In this document: positions 1 to 9,915 of the stretch, piece by piece | How positions within the stretch are numbered: position 1 is the first letter of the stretch | Layout of the letters: each line of letters opens with the position of its first letter | Assembly: GCA_026075535.2 (NCBI GenBank) | Contig: AP026540.1 | Span: 4,092,001 to 4,156,000, forward strand | Length of the DNA stretch: 64,000 nucleotides | DNA from: Tricholoma matsutake | Taxonomy: Eukaryota > Basidiomycota > Agaricomycetes > Agaricales > Tricholomataceae | Reading direction: 5' to 3' | Notes under the pieces: model-generated | The model's database searches: none | The model's input: the letters and a program-made list of their open reading frames with translations, nothing else | Told to the model about the DNA's origin: nothing | Position numbers and translations under genes: made by a program

Positions 1-887
1 CAACTCACATCAGGCACATCTCCAGAACTAATTCAGCTCACAATGTTCAACATCCATCACTAGCCCTTTACACATGTCCTGTGCCACATACTGTCAGGTA
101 CTGTCAGGGATACACTGATCGGGGCTCATCACTATGTTCCCATTATGATGTTCAACATTCATCACAAGCCCTTTACATGTGTCCCACACTGTGTACTGTC
201 AGGTACCATTGGGGATACTTCAGCTCACACTAATCAGGGCTCGTCACTGTGTTCCCACCATGCCCATTGTTGTCCCCCACCATCATCTGCCCATCTCCCA
301 TCAGGAATAACTCAGCTCATGCTAATTGGCACATACCATGCCCATCATCCCCTCCACCACTCATCCCCCCTCACAACTCCTGATCGGCACCCATCAATGC
401 ATTCCCACCATGCCCATCATCACCTCCACCACTCATCCCACTCACAGCTCCTGATTGGCACCCATCAATGTGTTCACCCAGCATTGTCTATGCCCTTGCA
501 CTCCTGCTAAATGGCACACCATGCCCATCATCACCTCTGCCACTCATCCCCCCTCATGGCTCCTGATTGGCACCCATCAATGTATTCCCACCATGCCCAG
601 CATTGTCTACACCCTTGAGCATGCTCATTGTCCCCTCCTCATGGCTTCTGATCGGTGCCCATCAACACATTCCCACCATGCCCAGTGTCATCTCCACCTT
701 TGTGCTCACTGTCCTCTTGCTTTGGCTCCTATAATCATGTTCACCACCATTCCCACCATTGTGCTTATTACTTGCATTCACTGTTCACTGTGCTGTCAAG
801 GAACATCACTTTGTACATCTAGATGTGTATTGAACAGTAGTCTACTCAGAATCACTAGTACAATTGCTGACTCGTTGATGTTTGATG
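1..887. repeat. Degenerate minisatellite, C/A-rich
   Basis: Imperfect tandem units of roughly 70-115 bp recur through this stretch. The clearest units carry the words CCTGATTGGCACCCATCAATG-like, then CCCACCATGCCCATCATCACC, then TCCACCACTCATCC (near 364, 436, 545 and 645). Earlier units (1-250) share CACATGTCC and TGTCAGGTAC words. Reading frames here exist only because the repeat has few stops. They have no domain and change frame with each unit length, so I call no gene. The array abuts the left end of HpT-1. Confidence 0.6.
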
Positions 888-896
888 GAGTACATT

Positions 897-938
897 ACAC
901 TCCCCCACCTATTCCAGTTGGATTCCAGTTATTCCAGC
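897..938 (+). repeat. HpT-1 left terminal inverted repeat
   Basis: About 38 bp matches the reverse complement of 2694-2736 with few mismatches. It starts ACACTCCCCCACCTATTC. It continues inward into a run of CTGGAAT words up to about 1145, including four near-perfect GGAATAACT units. Confidence 0.8.
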
Positions 939-1179
939 CAGAATTTCTGGAATTTCTGGAATCTGGTGGAATTTTTTTTGTATGTAGTTTTCCCTATGCA
1001 GCACAATTCCAGTTGGAATAAGGATCCAATTTACACCTGGAATCCCTGGAATCTGACTGGACTGGACTCATCACAACTGGACTAACTGGAATAACCAGAA
1101 TGCATGGATTAACCGGAATAACTGGAATAACTGGAATAACTGAAATGCACGTGCTTTCCCAAATAAAGGTTTCACATAC

Positions 1180-1260
1180 AGCAAGGATTGAACACTCGAC
1201 CTTGGGTCTACATGAGTCTACACACAGAACAACACACTTAACCACTGATCTACCAAGGAT
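1180..1260 (-). promoter_or_regulatory. tRNA-like segment (A and B boxes), HpT-1 left, facing outward
   Basis: On the minus strand TAGATCAGTGG (1252-1242) resembles a Pol III A box and GTTCAATCC (1193-1185) fits the B box. The spacing is about 50 bp, as in tRNA genes. The D-arm-like sequence is preceded by CCTTGG and the B box is followed by TTGCTG. A full cloverleaf is not convincing, so I call this tRNA-derived or tRNA-like rather than a tRNA gene. Transcription would run toward the left end of the element. Confidence 0.5.
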
Positions 1261-1510
1261 TTATTCCTACCTACATTTAATACCTTTATTACCTAATTAA
1301 GGGCATAGTAACCAGCCATACACATAGCTGCATGCATTGCATGACACATGACATGTGGCTGCCAGCTCACAACCACCACCACTGTTGTCAACACTGCCTC
1401 CTCCTCCTCTCCACTCTACCACCACCACTGCATGTGCACCTGCCACCAGCACTCCCACGCCCACTCCCACCATCACCACCACCTTCAAACGAGCTGACTG
1501 GACAGAACAT

Positions 1511-1608
1511 GGGCCCAAACAATGGCAACTGTCATTTGGGCCATAGATAAGTTTTTCTTTTTTTCTTTTTTTGCTTTTTGTTTGATCAATCAACTAATTG
1601 CTTTTTAG
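1511..1608 (+). other. Hairpin followed by a short intron, HpT-1
   Basis: GGCCCAAA (1512-1519) pairs with TTTGGGCC (1535-1542). Five bases later comes a degenerate 5' splice site (GATAAGTTTTT, 1546), a T-rich stretch, a CTAAT branch-like site and TTTTTAG at 1608. The implied intron is about 62 bp. The donor has GA where the other copies have GG, so splicing of this copy may be lost. Confidence 0.55.
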
Positions 1609-1888
1609 GTTGTATACTACTGGGGATGACCTGCCACAATGAAAAATGCAACCCATACCCACACCCACCCGATCCCCTCCTCCCCATTCAAATGGAATGT
1701 GAGGCTGTTGACATGGGCTAGGAGGGTGCAGAGGGATGCCAGGAGACCCCAGAAGGGGGGTACCTGCCTAGTAAGCACCCACCAACCTCCCTACTCATGC
1801 CACATCACAATGATGTGCCCAAACCCCCCCCCAAAACAAAAAAACAGAAATCCAAATGGGGGATGATGGTGACGAATAACGACAAGCC

Positions 1889-2106
1889 ACCCACCCACAG
1901 CCTCATGAGCAACTGCTTGTGGGGTGGATCGTGGGTGGAATGACGCCCAGGTGCAGGGACAGGAGATGACAACAACACACCACCTGCCTCCAGCCTCAGA
2001 GCAACTGCTCGTGGGGTGGATTGCGGGTGGAATGACAACGATGACAAGCCACCCACCCCCAGCCTCACGAGCAACTGCTTGTGGGGTGGATCATGGGTGG
2101 AATGAC
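1889..2106 (+). repeat. Three copies of the CACGAGCA hairpin repeat, HpT-1
   Basis: Units at 1889-1943, 1981-2035 and 2046-2106 share CCACCC, AGCCTCA, GAGCAACTGCT, GTGGGGTGGAT and GGGTGGAATGAC. Each can fold into an 8 bp stem of the type CACGAGCA/TGCTTGTG around a 2 base loop. The same unit recurs in HpT-2 and HpT-3. Confidence 0.75.
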
Positions 2107-2139
2107 AGACAACACACCTAGCACACAGCAGGGTCACAT

Positions 2140-2402
2140 CCCCTCCCCCTCCCCCGCACTTCGCATGGGGAGGGATCTTTTTGTACTTTTAATGATTTAT
2201 TACTATTGTGCCCCCCTCCCCCATGCAAAATGGGGGAGGGATTTTTTTCTTCACATTTTTACCTCCCCCCTCACACTGAACATGAGGGGTTAGCTTTTTA
2301 TGTATATAAATAAAACTCCCTCTTGCATCTTGTGAGAGCGAGGATTTTTTGTTTATGTATGTAATCACAATCATCCCCACTCCCTCATGTTGAATGTGAG
2401 GG
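2140..2402 (+). repeat. Series of GC-rich hairpins followed by T runs, HpT-1
   Basis: The best is CCCTCCCCCAT (2214-2224) pairing perfectly with ATGGGGGAGGG (2230-2240), followed by ATTTTTTTC. Related hairpins are CCCTCCCC/GGGGAGGG near 2149-2174 followed by ATCTTTTTG, CCCCTCA/TGAGGGG near 2265-2289, and TCCCTCAT/ATGTGAGGGA near 2382-2402. The stems look like copies of one ancestral stem that have diverged. Confidence 0.65.
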
Positions 2403-2500
2403 ATGTAGTTAATTAAAAAAATTTGATCTTATTACTTCAAAAAAAATTAGAGTTGTGAGTTTGAGTGTCATGAATAAACCTTATATTACTAACTAATAAT

Positions 2501-2592
2501 TCTCCTGTGGCTCAACTGGTTAAGCACACATGTTTGGTTTGTCATGTGATCACTCTCATCAACATGCCTTGAGTTCAATCCTTACTCTGCAC
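2501..2592 (+). promoter_or_regulatory. tRNA-like segment (A and B boxes), HpT-1 right, facing outward
   Basis: TGGCTCAACTGGTTAAGC (2508-2525) matches the A box consensus TRGYnnAnnnG and GAGTTCAATCC (2571-2581) matches the B box. The middle TTTGTCATGTGAT is shared with the equivalent segment of HpT-3. Its orientation is opposite to the left segment, so both point out of the element. Confidence 0.6.
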
Positions 2593-2693
2593 AAATATAT
2601 TTTGTAGGCACTTTGACAACTTAAGACTCAAAATTTGACTATCCATTAGAGTATATACTCTAAGTTGAGCATCTGGAGTAACCAGAATCTGGT

Positions 2694-2736
2694 CAGAATA
2701 ACTGGAATCTGATCAGAATAGGTGGGGGAGGGTAAA
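2694..2736 (-). repeat. HpT-1 right terminal inverted repeat
   Basis: Ends CAGAATAGGTGGGGGAGGGTAAA, the inverse of the left end. The following TTGCAGG aligns with GTACTGG in HpT-3 and TTACAGA in HpT-2, which suggests the element continues about 7 bp beyond the TAAA. Confidence 0.8.
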
Positions 2737-2743
2737 TTGCAGG

Positions 2744-3060
2744 ATTGAACCTCCCAGGTCCATTTCAATCCTTATGCAGGTGTGCTTGATGGTACAACAC
2801 TGTTCAATGACAAACCCCACCATATTCTTTCTCAGCATCTCAAACATTTTTTCATCATCTACAACCTGTTCAGTCCCAACCCCTCATTACCCAATGTCAT
2901 CCCTCAGGTATAGGACCATGCAAACCCACTGTTATTGTTCCCTTTGGAGGAGCACCTGCACCTACACCACCAGCCTGAGCTCCTGTTTTGAATCTTGACT
3001 GGGGTAGTGACCCTTGTCTTGTCAATTTGAGCCATGCACTTTAAGCTTTGGGATGGACAC
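2744..3060 (+). pseudogene. Fragment of a gag-only (LARD-type) element
   Basis: This stretch aligns with 28930-29215 of the LARD-like element. Shared runs include CCATTTCAATCCTTATGCAGG, CAGCATC, CACCAGC, CTTGACTGGG, CTTGTCAA and TTTAGGATGGAC-type words. In the better copy the matching frame is the C-terminal part of a gag-like protein ending LDWDQDPHLVNLSQAF and so on. Here the frame is destroyed by several stops. It is cut on the left by HpT-1 and on the right by an LTR. Confidence 0.7.
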
Positions 3061-3669
3061 TGTCAAGTTCTGAGTGGAACAAAGGAAGTCGTTGGATTTC
3101 TGGTCATACCTGGTCAGTAGTGGTTGAAGGATAAAGGGAGGACAGAAGCAGGAAGGAAACCTAATGGGATTCTGGGGCAGGGTCCACTTGATGTGATGCA
3201 CCAAGTGTGAGGGGAACAGAAAGGACTTGGCTTCAACTTGTAAGAAGTTGCACCCTTCTCCTCATCAAGTGTCCTAATTTTAAGACAAGGGTTAAGAGAG
3301 AGATAAGAGATCCAGAGGTTTTCTGGGGAGAACAACGTAAAGTTCGAGGTAGACTTAGAAGGGGATTGGAGGTGTTTAACTTGGTTGGAATTAAGGTGGG
3401 TGACTTTGTTGATTTACAAACTGCCTAATACAAGATGAAAGTAGCTAGCTTAAATACTAAGGACCAGAGGTGATGGGAGTTTCCGAGGCTGTGATTATTT
3501 GCAAACTGGCCTCCCAAGACAAATATCCTGAAACAGTTTTGTTGAATTGGAAATGAGGGAATTTCATCTCTAGGTGGTGCTGCTGATAGGAGGTGGGCTG
3601 TGATGCAAGGTGGCCAGGAAAGGTGGCAGAAAATGATTGGAAATCTGGTTGGAGGAATCGGTCTTGACA
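3061..3669 (-). repeat. LTR of the Gy2 family, without its element
   Basis: Starts TGTCAAGTTCTGAG and ends GGTCTTGACA, the same termini as the LTRs of Gy2 (55039 and 11899). It is alignable along its whole length, including GGACTTGGCTTCAACTT, GATTTACAAACTG and AAAGTAGCTAGCTTAAATACTAA. The flanking 5-mers (GACAC and ATTTC) do not match. The left neighbour is a LARD fragment and the right neighbour is Copia, so this is a rearranged junction rather than a clean solo LTR. Orientation is assigned from Gy2. Confidence 0.8.
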
Positions 3670-5215
3670 ATTTCTGAAGGAAGTGGAATTTAATGTTGAT
3701 GTGTTTAACTCTCAAATAGAGGAGGGGATCCTCTGACAGGCTAATCGAAGTGGTGTTGTCATATAGCATTGGGGTCAGCATGTTGGATAAATGACCAATA
3801 GCAGTGAGTAGGGTGCAAATCCAAATACTCTCTTTAGCAGTTTCAAAAGCTGCTACATACCCAGCTTCACATGAAGACACTGCTACTGTTTTTTCTTTGT
3901 CAGCAGTCCACAAAACAGCCCCAGATCTGAGTGAGCATATCTAACCACCAACACTTTCAAAGGCCTAGTATCTAGGCCAGTCAGAATCAGCATATGCCAA
4001 TAGTGAGATAGGATTATCTCCACCCAGGTAGAGTTTAAGGTCTTGAGTTCCCTTGAGGTAGCAAACAAGACATAGAGCAGCGCACCAATGTTCAAATGAG
4101 TAGGAGTCTAAGAATTGTGATAGTTGTTGGATGGCAAATGAGATATCTGGACATGTTGAAATGGCCAGGTATAATAGGCACCCAACCAAGGAATGATAAG
4201 GCAGGTTTGACAATTTAGTTTGTTTGTCAATGGGGAGTGTGGAGTTTTGTCCTGGTTCCATTGGTGCAGATAGGGGATGTGCATTGGATTGACCAAATTG
4301 TGATCCAATCTTGTCAATTAATGCTGTTTGTGATAAGATGACAGTCCAACATATCATATCCCAAGTAATCACAATGCCAACAATGAACTGTGCTGTTCCC
4401 AGGTCTGAAATTGTCCACACTTTGCACATTTGGCCTTTTGAACCTCTTTCCAGCTGGCAATGGACAAGTAATTATTGACATGGACTGTCACTATAGTGGT
4501 ACCTGTATCAGCCTTCCAGTAATAGATGCATGACTCACATGAGAGTCTCATAAATCCCCATGAGATCATCTGTGTGTTTAGGGTCTAATTCCAGATACAT
4601 CCACTCTGTTTTATACTGTAAAGTCCTTGCTTAACTTCCATACCCAATCTTCCTTTCCAACCTCTGCAAAACCAGTTGGCTGTTTCATATACTGAGCTTC
4701 ATCAGCTGGTAAGAGTCCATAGAGAAAAGCAGTCTTAATGTTGATCTGTTGTGCATCCCAGCTGAGTGAAGCTGCTATGTGCAGAGGGATCCACAAAGAT
4801 TCCATGTGTGCAGTAGGTGAGGTAGTTTGTGTGTAATCCTTGCCATAATTCTGTTCAAAACCATTGAAGACAACTTAGACAAGGCATACCCTCCAACCAA
4901 CTGGAGTGCCATCCTCATTCTGTTTGATGTGAAAAACTGGGCACCCCTTATGTATGCAGTGCCCCTGTGATACACTAGCCTGTGGAACCAATTTATAAAC
5001 TTGCATGTCTTTCAACAGCTTGAGTTCCTCACAATATCCTTCCTCCCAACACTTAGAATCCACCAAATTCTGGGCTTCCTCCCAAGTGTGTGGATCATCT
5101 TTGAATCAAACTGATTCAGGATCAATATCTGGCATCTCCGATATCAACATATGTAAGTGATGTGCCTGATCACTGAGTTCAGGGTCTTTGATTGAATCCA
5201 GTCCAGCTCAATCAC
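3670..5215 (-). pseudogene. Ty1/Copia reverse transcriptase and RNase H relic
   Basis: Read on the minus strand, fragments in several frames give the order of a Copia pol C-terminus. First comes an RT start with EELKLLKDMQVYKLVP and NEDGTPVGWR (about 5066-4880). Next is QINIKTAFLYG (4805-4611), matching the D-V-K-T-A-F-L-x-G motif of Copia RT. Then YHSLVGCLLYLAI, CPDISFAIQQLSQF and LAYADSDW (4429-3965) are RNase H-connection motifs. Last is AVSSCEAGYVA (3913-3670), close to the S-S-x-E-A-E-Y motif. The frame breaks many times and the catalytic YVDD box is not readable. Integrase and gag are absent. The 3' end is cut by the LTR at 3669. This is the only clear Copia in the window. Confidence 0.8.
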
Positions 5216-5278
5216 GATCAATGGATGTGTCGCTTGATGTAAGTCAGACTCACAACATTATGACAAGTTAATTTACCT
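5216..5278. other. Spacer between Copia relic and minisatellite
   Basis: Short A/T-balanced sequence with no recognisable feature. Confidence 0.3.
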
Positions 5279-5705
5279 ATGCTGCCATTACACACTTCCA
5301 CGGCGCTGGCACACCACACACATTGCCGACACAACCACCCTCGCCCACCGACACAGCCACTGGCGATAGCACAGCCACCTACAGTGCATAAACAACTCAC
5401 CAACACCAGACATACCAATGTCTGTGTTACATTACTACACCACTGTTACACACTTCCATGGCACCGACACAGCCACACACATTGCCGACACAACCACCCT
5501 TGCTGCTGGCACAGCCACCGGTGATGGCATAGCCACCTAAGGCACATAAACAACTCACCAACACCAGATATACCAATGTCTGTGTTACAGTGAGTTATGG
5601 CCACCCTATGCTGCCAACACACTCCCACGGCACCGACACAGCCACACACATTGCCGACACAATCACCCTCGCCACCGGCACAGCCACTGGCGAATATGAC
5701 AACAA
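5279..5705 (+). repeat. Minisatellite, about 165 bp unit, nearly three copies
   Basis: Units begin near 5285, 5450 and 5618 with CACACTTCCA or CACACTCCCACGGCACCGACACAG. They continue with CACACATTGCCGACACAACC and CACAGCCACTGGCGAT. The first two end with CACATAAACAACTCACC and ACCAATGTCTGTGTTACA. Apparent ORFs on both strands are repeat artefacts. Confidence 0.7.
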
Positions 5706-6075
5706 CAACCAGCGACATGCATCCTGGCAATGGCATGATACATCCTTATTACTCTTCTATCCACATCCAGCAGTGCCGACATTATCCTATTGATGCAGCA
5801 CCTTCCTATTATGTGAATATGCCTGATGCGGCCTTCCCAAATCACACTATGCTTGATGCAGCCTTTTACTTACACAGTCAATCTTTTTCTTATATATTAC
5901 TTATTTTTTATTCCTTAACCTTTGTTCCTACTTCCATGCAACGAAGGTATAGTAACTTCCTATTCTTTTATTTGTAGTAACTTATGGTTTCTACTTCCAT
6001 GCAATGAAGATAATTTGATCCTGTCTTTTAGTAAACCTAAGTCTAGTGTAGGCTGCCAAACTTGGCATCCTTCCA
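5706..6075 (+). repeat. Probable 5' LTR remnant and leader of Gy0
   Basis: No second LTR is available to define it. The end CATCCTTCCA at 6075 followed by C-T8-G (6076-6085) matches the LTR-leader junctions of Gy5 (38066) and Gy7 (55654), which are followed by C-T9-G. Within it CTACTTCCATGCAACGAAGGTA and a near copy repeat at 5928 and 5990. I infer this is the U3-R-U5 tail of the LTR. The left boundary is unknown. Confidence 0.4.
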
Positions 6076-6368
6076 CTTTTTTTTGACACTGACAACTTTC
6101 TTCACCTACTGAACCACATCTGTCTTGGCAACCTTCCACCCTCATCCCACTCCTCACCAGGAGCACAAGAAGAAGTTTACAGGATTCTGGCCAACCATCT
6201 GAATTCAAGACACTACCAACCACACGATGAAAGCACCAGCACATCCACCGATCACCACCACTGTCACCACCAAACACTGATACTGACTCATCCACCAACA
6301 AAAGTGCACCAACCATCACAATTAACCATCCCAACTACTGGGCTGCACCACCTGCTGCTCAAACCAAA

Positions 6369-7448
6369 ATGTCACCCTCCACACAACCCCTCATCAAAGT
6401 GAAGGTCACGAAGATGAAGGAATGCCCAATGCTCACCGGCGGAAACATTACCCCTCTCATCATGCAACTGTGGACCATCACATGCAAACACTACAAGAAG
6501 CACGGTGGGAAGACAGACAATGAAATCATCAGCTACATCGCTGAGGGCATGTTTGAACCTCGCCTTGTGGCAAGGTACCAAGCTGACCAAACTTGGATTG
6601 ATGTCTCCCTGGATGGATACCTTGGTGGGCTCTCCCAACTCATCCTGGAGAAGAACTGGGCCCATGACATCCTTGAAACCATCCTCTCCTCATCACAAGG
6701 CAACCAGGTCTTCATTGACTGGAAAATTGAGATTGAGAACCTGAATGCCATCCTCGCCACCTCTGCACTGGCCAAGGCCCTGACCAAGGCTGAACTCAAA
6801 AACCAACTCCAAACCAACCTCCACCCTGACTTTAGACTCAACATCAGTCTCAAGCCTGTCCTGGCCACTGAACTTGCCCCCTGGGCCCTCGAGGTAAAGG
6901 AACACGATGACCGCATGTGTGCAGAAGATGCATGCACCCAAAAACTCATTGACACCTCTGCCACATGTGGTGGCGAGAAGAAAGACCTACTTTCTCGACT
7001 CACTGACCCGCCGGTGAAGAGAAACTCTCCCACTGCCAGCCCCAGCAAAACAAAACAGGTTGAGAAGAAGCGCCTCCCTGCCCTCACACTCAAAGAATGG
7101 GCAATCCTTGAAAAACATGCCGGCTGCACACAATGCCAGAAATTGTATGCCAGCCACAAGAACCCTGACTGTCCCATGAAGGCAGACAACACCGGGCCCA
7201 ATGCTGAGACATACATCACACTCACAGTGCCGGCAGCGGCAACAAAGGTGGTGGTGGAGGACAACGAAACTGACTTGTATGTCCCTCCCCCTGCTGATGT
7301 CCCCTTTACTGTATCACACCTATTTCCTACTCTCTATGCCACTGGCCCCCTCATCACCAAATTCCCTGTTAAAATCTATCCACTGATGGACATTGGTTGC
7401 CCCTGCACAGTGATTAGCCTTGAACTCTGCAAGTGTCTTGGCCTCTGA
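6369..7448 (+). CDS. gag: Gag (capsid-nucleocapsid) with start of protease, Gy0
   Basis: A 359 codon open frame, the structural Gag of a Ty3/Gypsy particle. The N-terminal 200 residues are capsid-like. They match Gy7 around the P-x-L-x-G-G-N-I start and the W-A-L-E-V-K-x-H-D segment, which Gy5 also has. A zinc knuckle of unusual spacing, CTQCQKLYASHKNPDC (C-X2-C-X6-H-X4-C), lies near residue 254. The end PLMDIGCPCTVIS corresponds to the aspartic protease active site, with D-I-G instead of D-[ST]-G. The terminal TGA falls where relatives continue, so the true product was a Gag-Pol fusion in one frame. The ATG at 6369 is the first in frame and precedes the conserved start. Confidence 0.8.
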   Translation: MSPSTQPLIKVKVTKMKECPMLTGGNITPLIMQLWTITCKHYKKHGGKTDNEIISYIAEGMFEPRLVARYQADQTWIDVSLDGYLGGLSQLILEKNWAHDILETILSSSQGNQVFIDWKIEIENLNAILATSALAKALTKAELKNQLQTNLHPDFRLNISLKPVLATELAPWALEVKEHDDRMCAEDACTQKLIDTSATCGGEKKDLLSRLTDPPVKRNSPTASPSKTKQVEKKRLPALTLKEWAILEKHAGCTQCQKLYASHKNPDCPMKADNTGPNAETYITLTVPAAATKVVVEDNETDLYVPPPADVPFTVSHLFPTLYATGPLITKFPVKIYPLMDIGCPCTVISLELCKCLGL

Positions 7449-8988
7449 CATTATCCTCTCCTTAAAAAGGAAAATATCATGTCATTGTTGACCCAGCAGA
7501 AAATCAACTGTGAGGAGTATGTCAAATTAGAGCTGCAATCAGACCAGGGGATATGGAAATTGGGAGTCCACAAGATGAAAGTAAATAAGGGATTATCATT
7601 CCCCATTATATTAGGAATGCCATTTCTTTCATCAGAACAGATCGTGATTGATACCCATGAGCAAACCGTCATTGACAAACGCTCTGGTTTTGACCTCCTA
7701 AATCCACCCTCTCAAACACCCTGGCCCCAGGGCAAACAATGAGTTACACCTCCACCAACACCAAAGAAAATTTGGACTCCAAAACCACCTACACTGGAAA
7801 ACTCCGGAGCACCAGTACTTGCTGGATGCCTTCCCCCCAGACCCATCATGGCCACTGTGTGAGACCACATTGAAGGCCTAGCATTCCAAGAACTCCTCAA
7901 AGAGAAAGATGCAAAAATGAAACTCAAATTCACTGACCACTTCCCACTTTGTCTCCCTGATAGCACCGAAGATATTCCCAGCCACATGTTCTACTGCATC
8001 TGACTCAAAGACCCCACCAAGGTCAACAATGGCAAAGGATATGAAGCTCCCAAGAAATACCAAGAACCTTGGAAGAGACTGCTAGATGACCACCTCAAGG
8101 CTGGCCGCATTCAGCCATCCTCCTCAGAATTTGCCTCACCAGCATTCTGGGTGCCAAAATATATTGCTGGGGTACCTGACTTAACAGTTGACCCTCGGTG
8201 GGTGAATGACTACCAAGCACTCAACAGTAACACTGTACAAGACAACTTCCCCCTACCCCGCATCGACAATATACTCGCTGACTGCAGGAAGGAAAAAATA
8301 TTTGGCAAGATGGACATGACAAACTCCTTCTTCCAGACACGAGTACACCCTAACGACATTCACCTCACCGCCATAAGAATGCTGTGGGGACTTTATGAGT
8401 GGACTGTCATGCCACAGGGTGGATGCAATTCTCTGGCCACACATCAGTGCCAAATGACTGATGCACTACGAGAACTCATCAGCAAGATTTGCCATGTGTA
8501 TATCATCATATGGTCACAAACTCTGGAGGAACACAAATGAAACTGCGCCACCATTCTTGAAGCCCTCCAAAAAGCCAGTATCTACTGCAATCAGGCAAAA
8601 TCCAACCTCTTCACCACCAAATTATGTTTTCTCAGTCATATCATCTCGGGGACAGGTATCAAACCTGACCCCCATAAAACTGACTGAATTGCATCTTGGC
8701 CACAACCAATGACTATGTCAGGGGGTTCCTGGGACTCACCAGATACATTACCACCTTCCTTCCAGCACTCGCTGAATATACAAGTGTACTCACACCACTC
8801 ACCACCAAGGAATGTGACCAGGAATTCCCCCCATGGACCACAGAACACCAGGCTGCCTTTGAACACATCAAAGACCTGGCTCTCGGCGCTGACTGTCTCA
8901 CCATAATTAATTATGAAGACAAGGCATCGAACATCTATGTCACCACCGATGCCAGCGACCGCTGAACCGGTGCTGTGTTGAGTTTTGG
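7449..8988 (+). pseudogene. pol: Pol remnant (protease end, reverse transcriptase), Gy0
   Basis: In the gag frame the protease tail (IILGMPFLSSEQIVID) is followed by RT. RT motifs are RWVNDYQALNSNTV, FGKMDMTNSFFQT, GLYEWTVMP and HTAILTP-like YTSVLTPL with FPPWTTEHQAAF. In-frame stops after 7448 are all TGA (near 7742, 7861, 8003, 8540 and 8685). The catalytic box is deleted: CHVY runs straight into IIIWS where Gy7 has CHVYLDDIVIWS. One indel near 8700 shifts the frame for the last 90 residues. It ends at TDASDR-stop-TGAVLSFG, just before HpT-2. Confidence 0.8.
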
Positions 8989-8994
8989 GAGGTC

Positions 8995-9023
8995 TTTACA
9001 CTGCCCCATATGTTCTGCATGGA
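8995..9023 (+). repeat. HpT-2 left terminal inverted repeat
   Basis: 29 bp, perfectly inverted relative to 11005-11033. Confidence 0.95.
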
Positions 9024-9241
9024 ATGTGGGCTCAAATGACAAGCTATTTTTGTTGGGAAACATAAGCACTCAGTCCACATGGAGTCCACACGGATCCGCA
9101 CAGAATTTGTCATTTTTGCTCAGATTCCATGGATTTATTCCGTCCTAGTCCTAGCTACAGTGAGCTCGGACAGCTAGGACATCTGAACAGATGACAACAT
9201 GGTTGTAATCATTTAAGCAGTAACAAAAGAGTGTTACAACA

Positions 9242-9302
9242 GGGACTTGAGCCCCAGACTTACTGATCACGAGAGTTAGCTGCACGCACAACCACTACAC
9301 CA
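9242..9302 (-). promoter_or_regulatory. tRNA-like segment, HpT-2 left, facing outward
   Basis: On the minus strand TGGTGTAGTGGTT (9302-9290) reads as a tRNA D-arm/A box and GGGGCTCAAGTCCC (9255-9242) as a T-arm/B box. The CCCTTG-type sequence before the A box and the spacing fit a tRNA-like unit. It is the best tRNA look-alike of the six element ends. No clear partner is seen at the right end, where only A/T-rich sequence lies at 10690-10790. Confidence 0.6.
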
Positions 9303-9574
9303 CAAGGGAATTGTACATCATGCACATCAATTACCTTAGATAGCATTGCCATGTGACATGATGCCAAACCATGTAAGCCATGTCACTGCGACTGCCAGCT
9401 CATCATTCACCACCACCACCATCGACAACGACCACACCGCCACCTCCCTCCCTCCCTCCTTCCCTCTCTACCACCACCATCTCCACTCTACCCACATCAC
9501 CTCCACCCACTCCCAGCCCCATTCCATGGCCACGAAGAGCTGCAAACAAGTTGACCAGAAGCAACAGGCCATAG

Positions 9575-9637
9575 GTAATTTTTTTTTATTCGTTTCTTCT
9601 TTTTATCAACTAACTAATCATTTTCTTTGTTTTTTAG
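9575..9637 (+). other. Putative spliceosomal intron, HpT-2
   Basis: GTAATTTTTTTT donor, CAACTAACTAAT branch region, polypyrimidine and TTTTTTAG acceptor, 63 bp. The position corresponds to the introns of HpT-1 and HpT-3. Upstream, TGGCC and GGCCA flank a 35 base loop, a weak version of the hairpin seen in the other copies. Confidence 0.6.
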
Positions 9638-9915
9638 GTTCTAATCTACAGGTAACAACGGACAACAATGCGGGACGATGCACAGCCGTGCAAACCCCAT
9701 CCTCCCCATTTTGACAGGATGTGAGGGTGTCGATGAGGGACAGGAGGGAGATGAGGGACGCTGCAAGACCCCAGAAGGGGGATACCAACCAAGTAAACAC
9801 CCAGCTACCCCCGCAAATGTGCCACGTCATGCTGACCCCCCCAAACCCCCCCAAAACAGATGAAAACAAGCACCAGGGCCCCACCATGACCACCCACCCA
9901 CAGCAATGGATGACA

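Larger units (their letters stand above)
888..2743. mobile_element. HpT-1, TIR element with hairpins, introns and tRNA-like ends
   Basis: The two ends are inverted copies. The left end reads ACACTCCCCCACCTATTC then GGATTCCAGTTATTC (897-934). The reverse complement of the right end (2697-2736) reads ACCCTCCCCCACCTATTC then AGATTCCAGTTATTC. Inside are repeated words of the type CTGGAATAA, tRNA-like segments facing outward near both ends, one short intron preceded by a hairpin, three copies of a hairpin-bearing repeat, and a series of GC-rich hairpins followed by T runs. No transposase or other long ORF is present, so the element is non-autonomous or RNA-coding. Outer limits are inferred by aligning the ends with HpT-2 and HpT-3. 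No target duplication is clear. The family is unknown to me. Confidence 0.75.
6050..8988 (+). mobile_element. Gy0, truncated Ty3/Gypsy
   Basis: Contains a leader, gag with protease start, and pol up to the RT/RNase H junction. It is then cut by the left end of HpT-2 at about 8989. No integrase, chromodomain or 3' LTR follows on the far side of HpT-2 (11041 onward), so the rest is lost. Gag and pol motifs place it with Gy5, Gy7 and probably Gy8, a clade with a C-X2-C-X6-H-X4-C knuckle and R-W-V-N-D-Y in RT. Confidence 0.8.

Noticed and set aside
145..1021. Overlapping plus-strand ORFs of 121 and 188 codons
   Set aside because: They are frames of the minisatellite, rich in His/Pro/Ser from CCACCATGCC repeats, with no domain and no stable frame between repeat units.
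6533..7264. 243 codon minus-strand ORF opposite Gy0 gag
   Set aside because: Shadow of the gag frame; the composition mirrors gag codons and there is no domain.
9242..9302. True tRNA gene
   Set aside because: A and B boxes are good, but I cannot complete an acceptor stem or a convincing anticodon arm, and the location is inside a repeated element. Kept as tRNA-like only.
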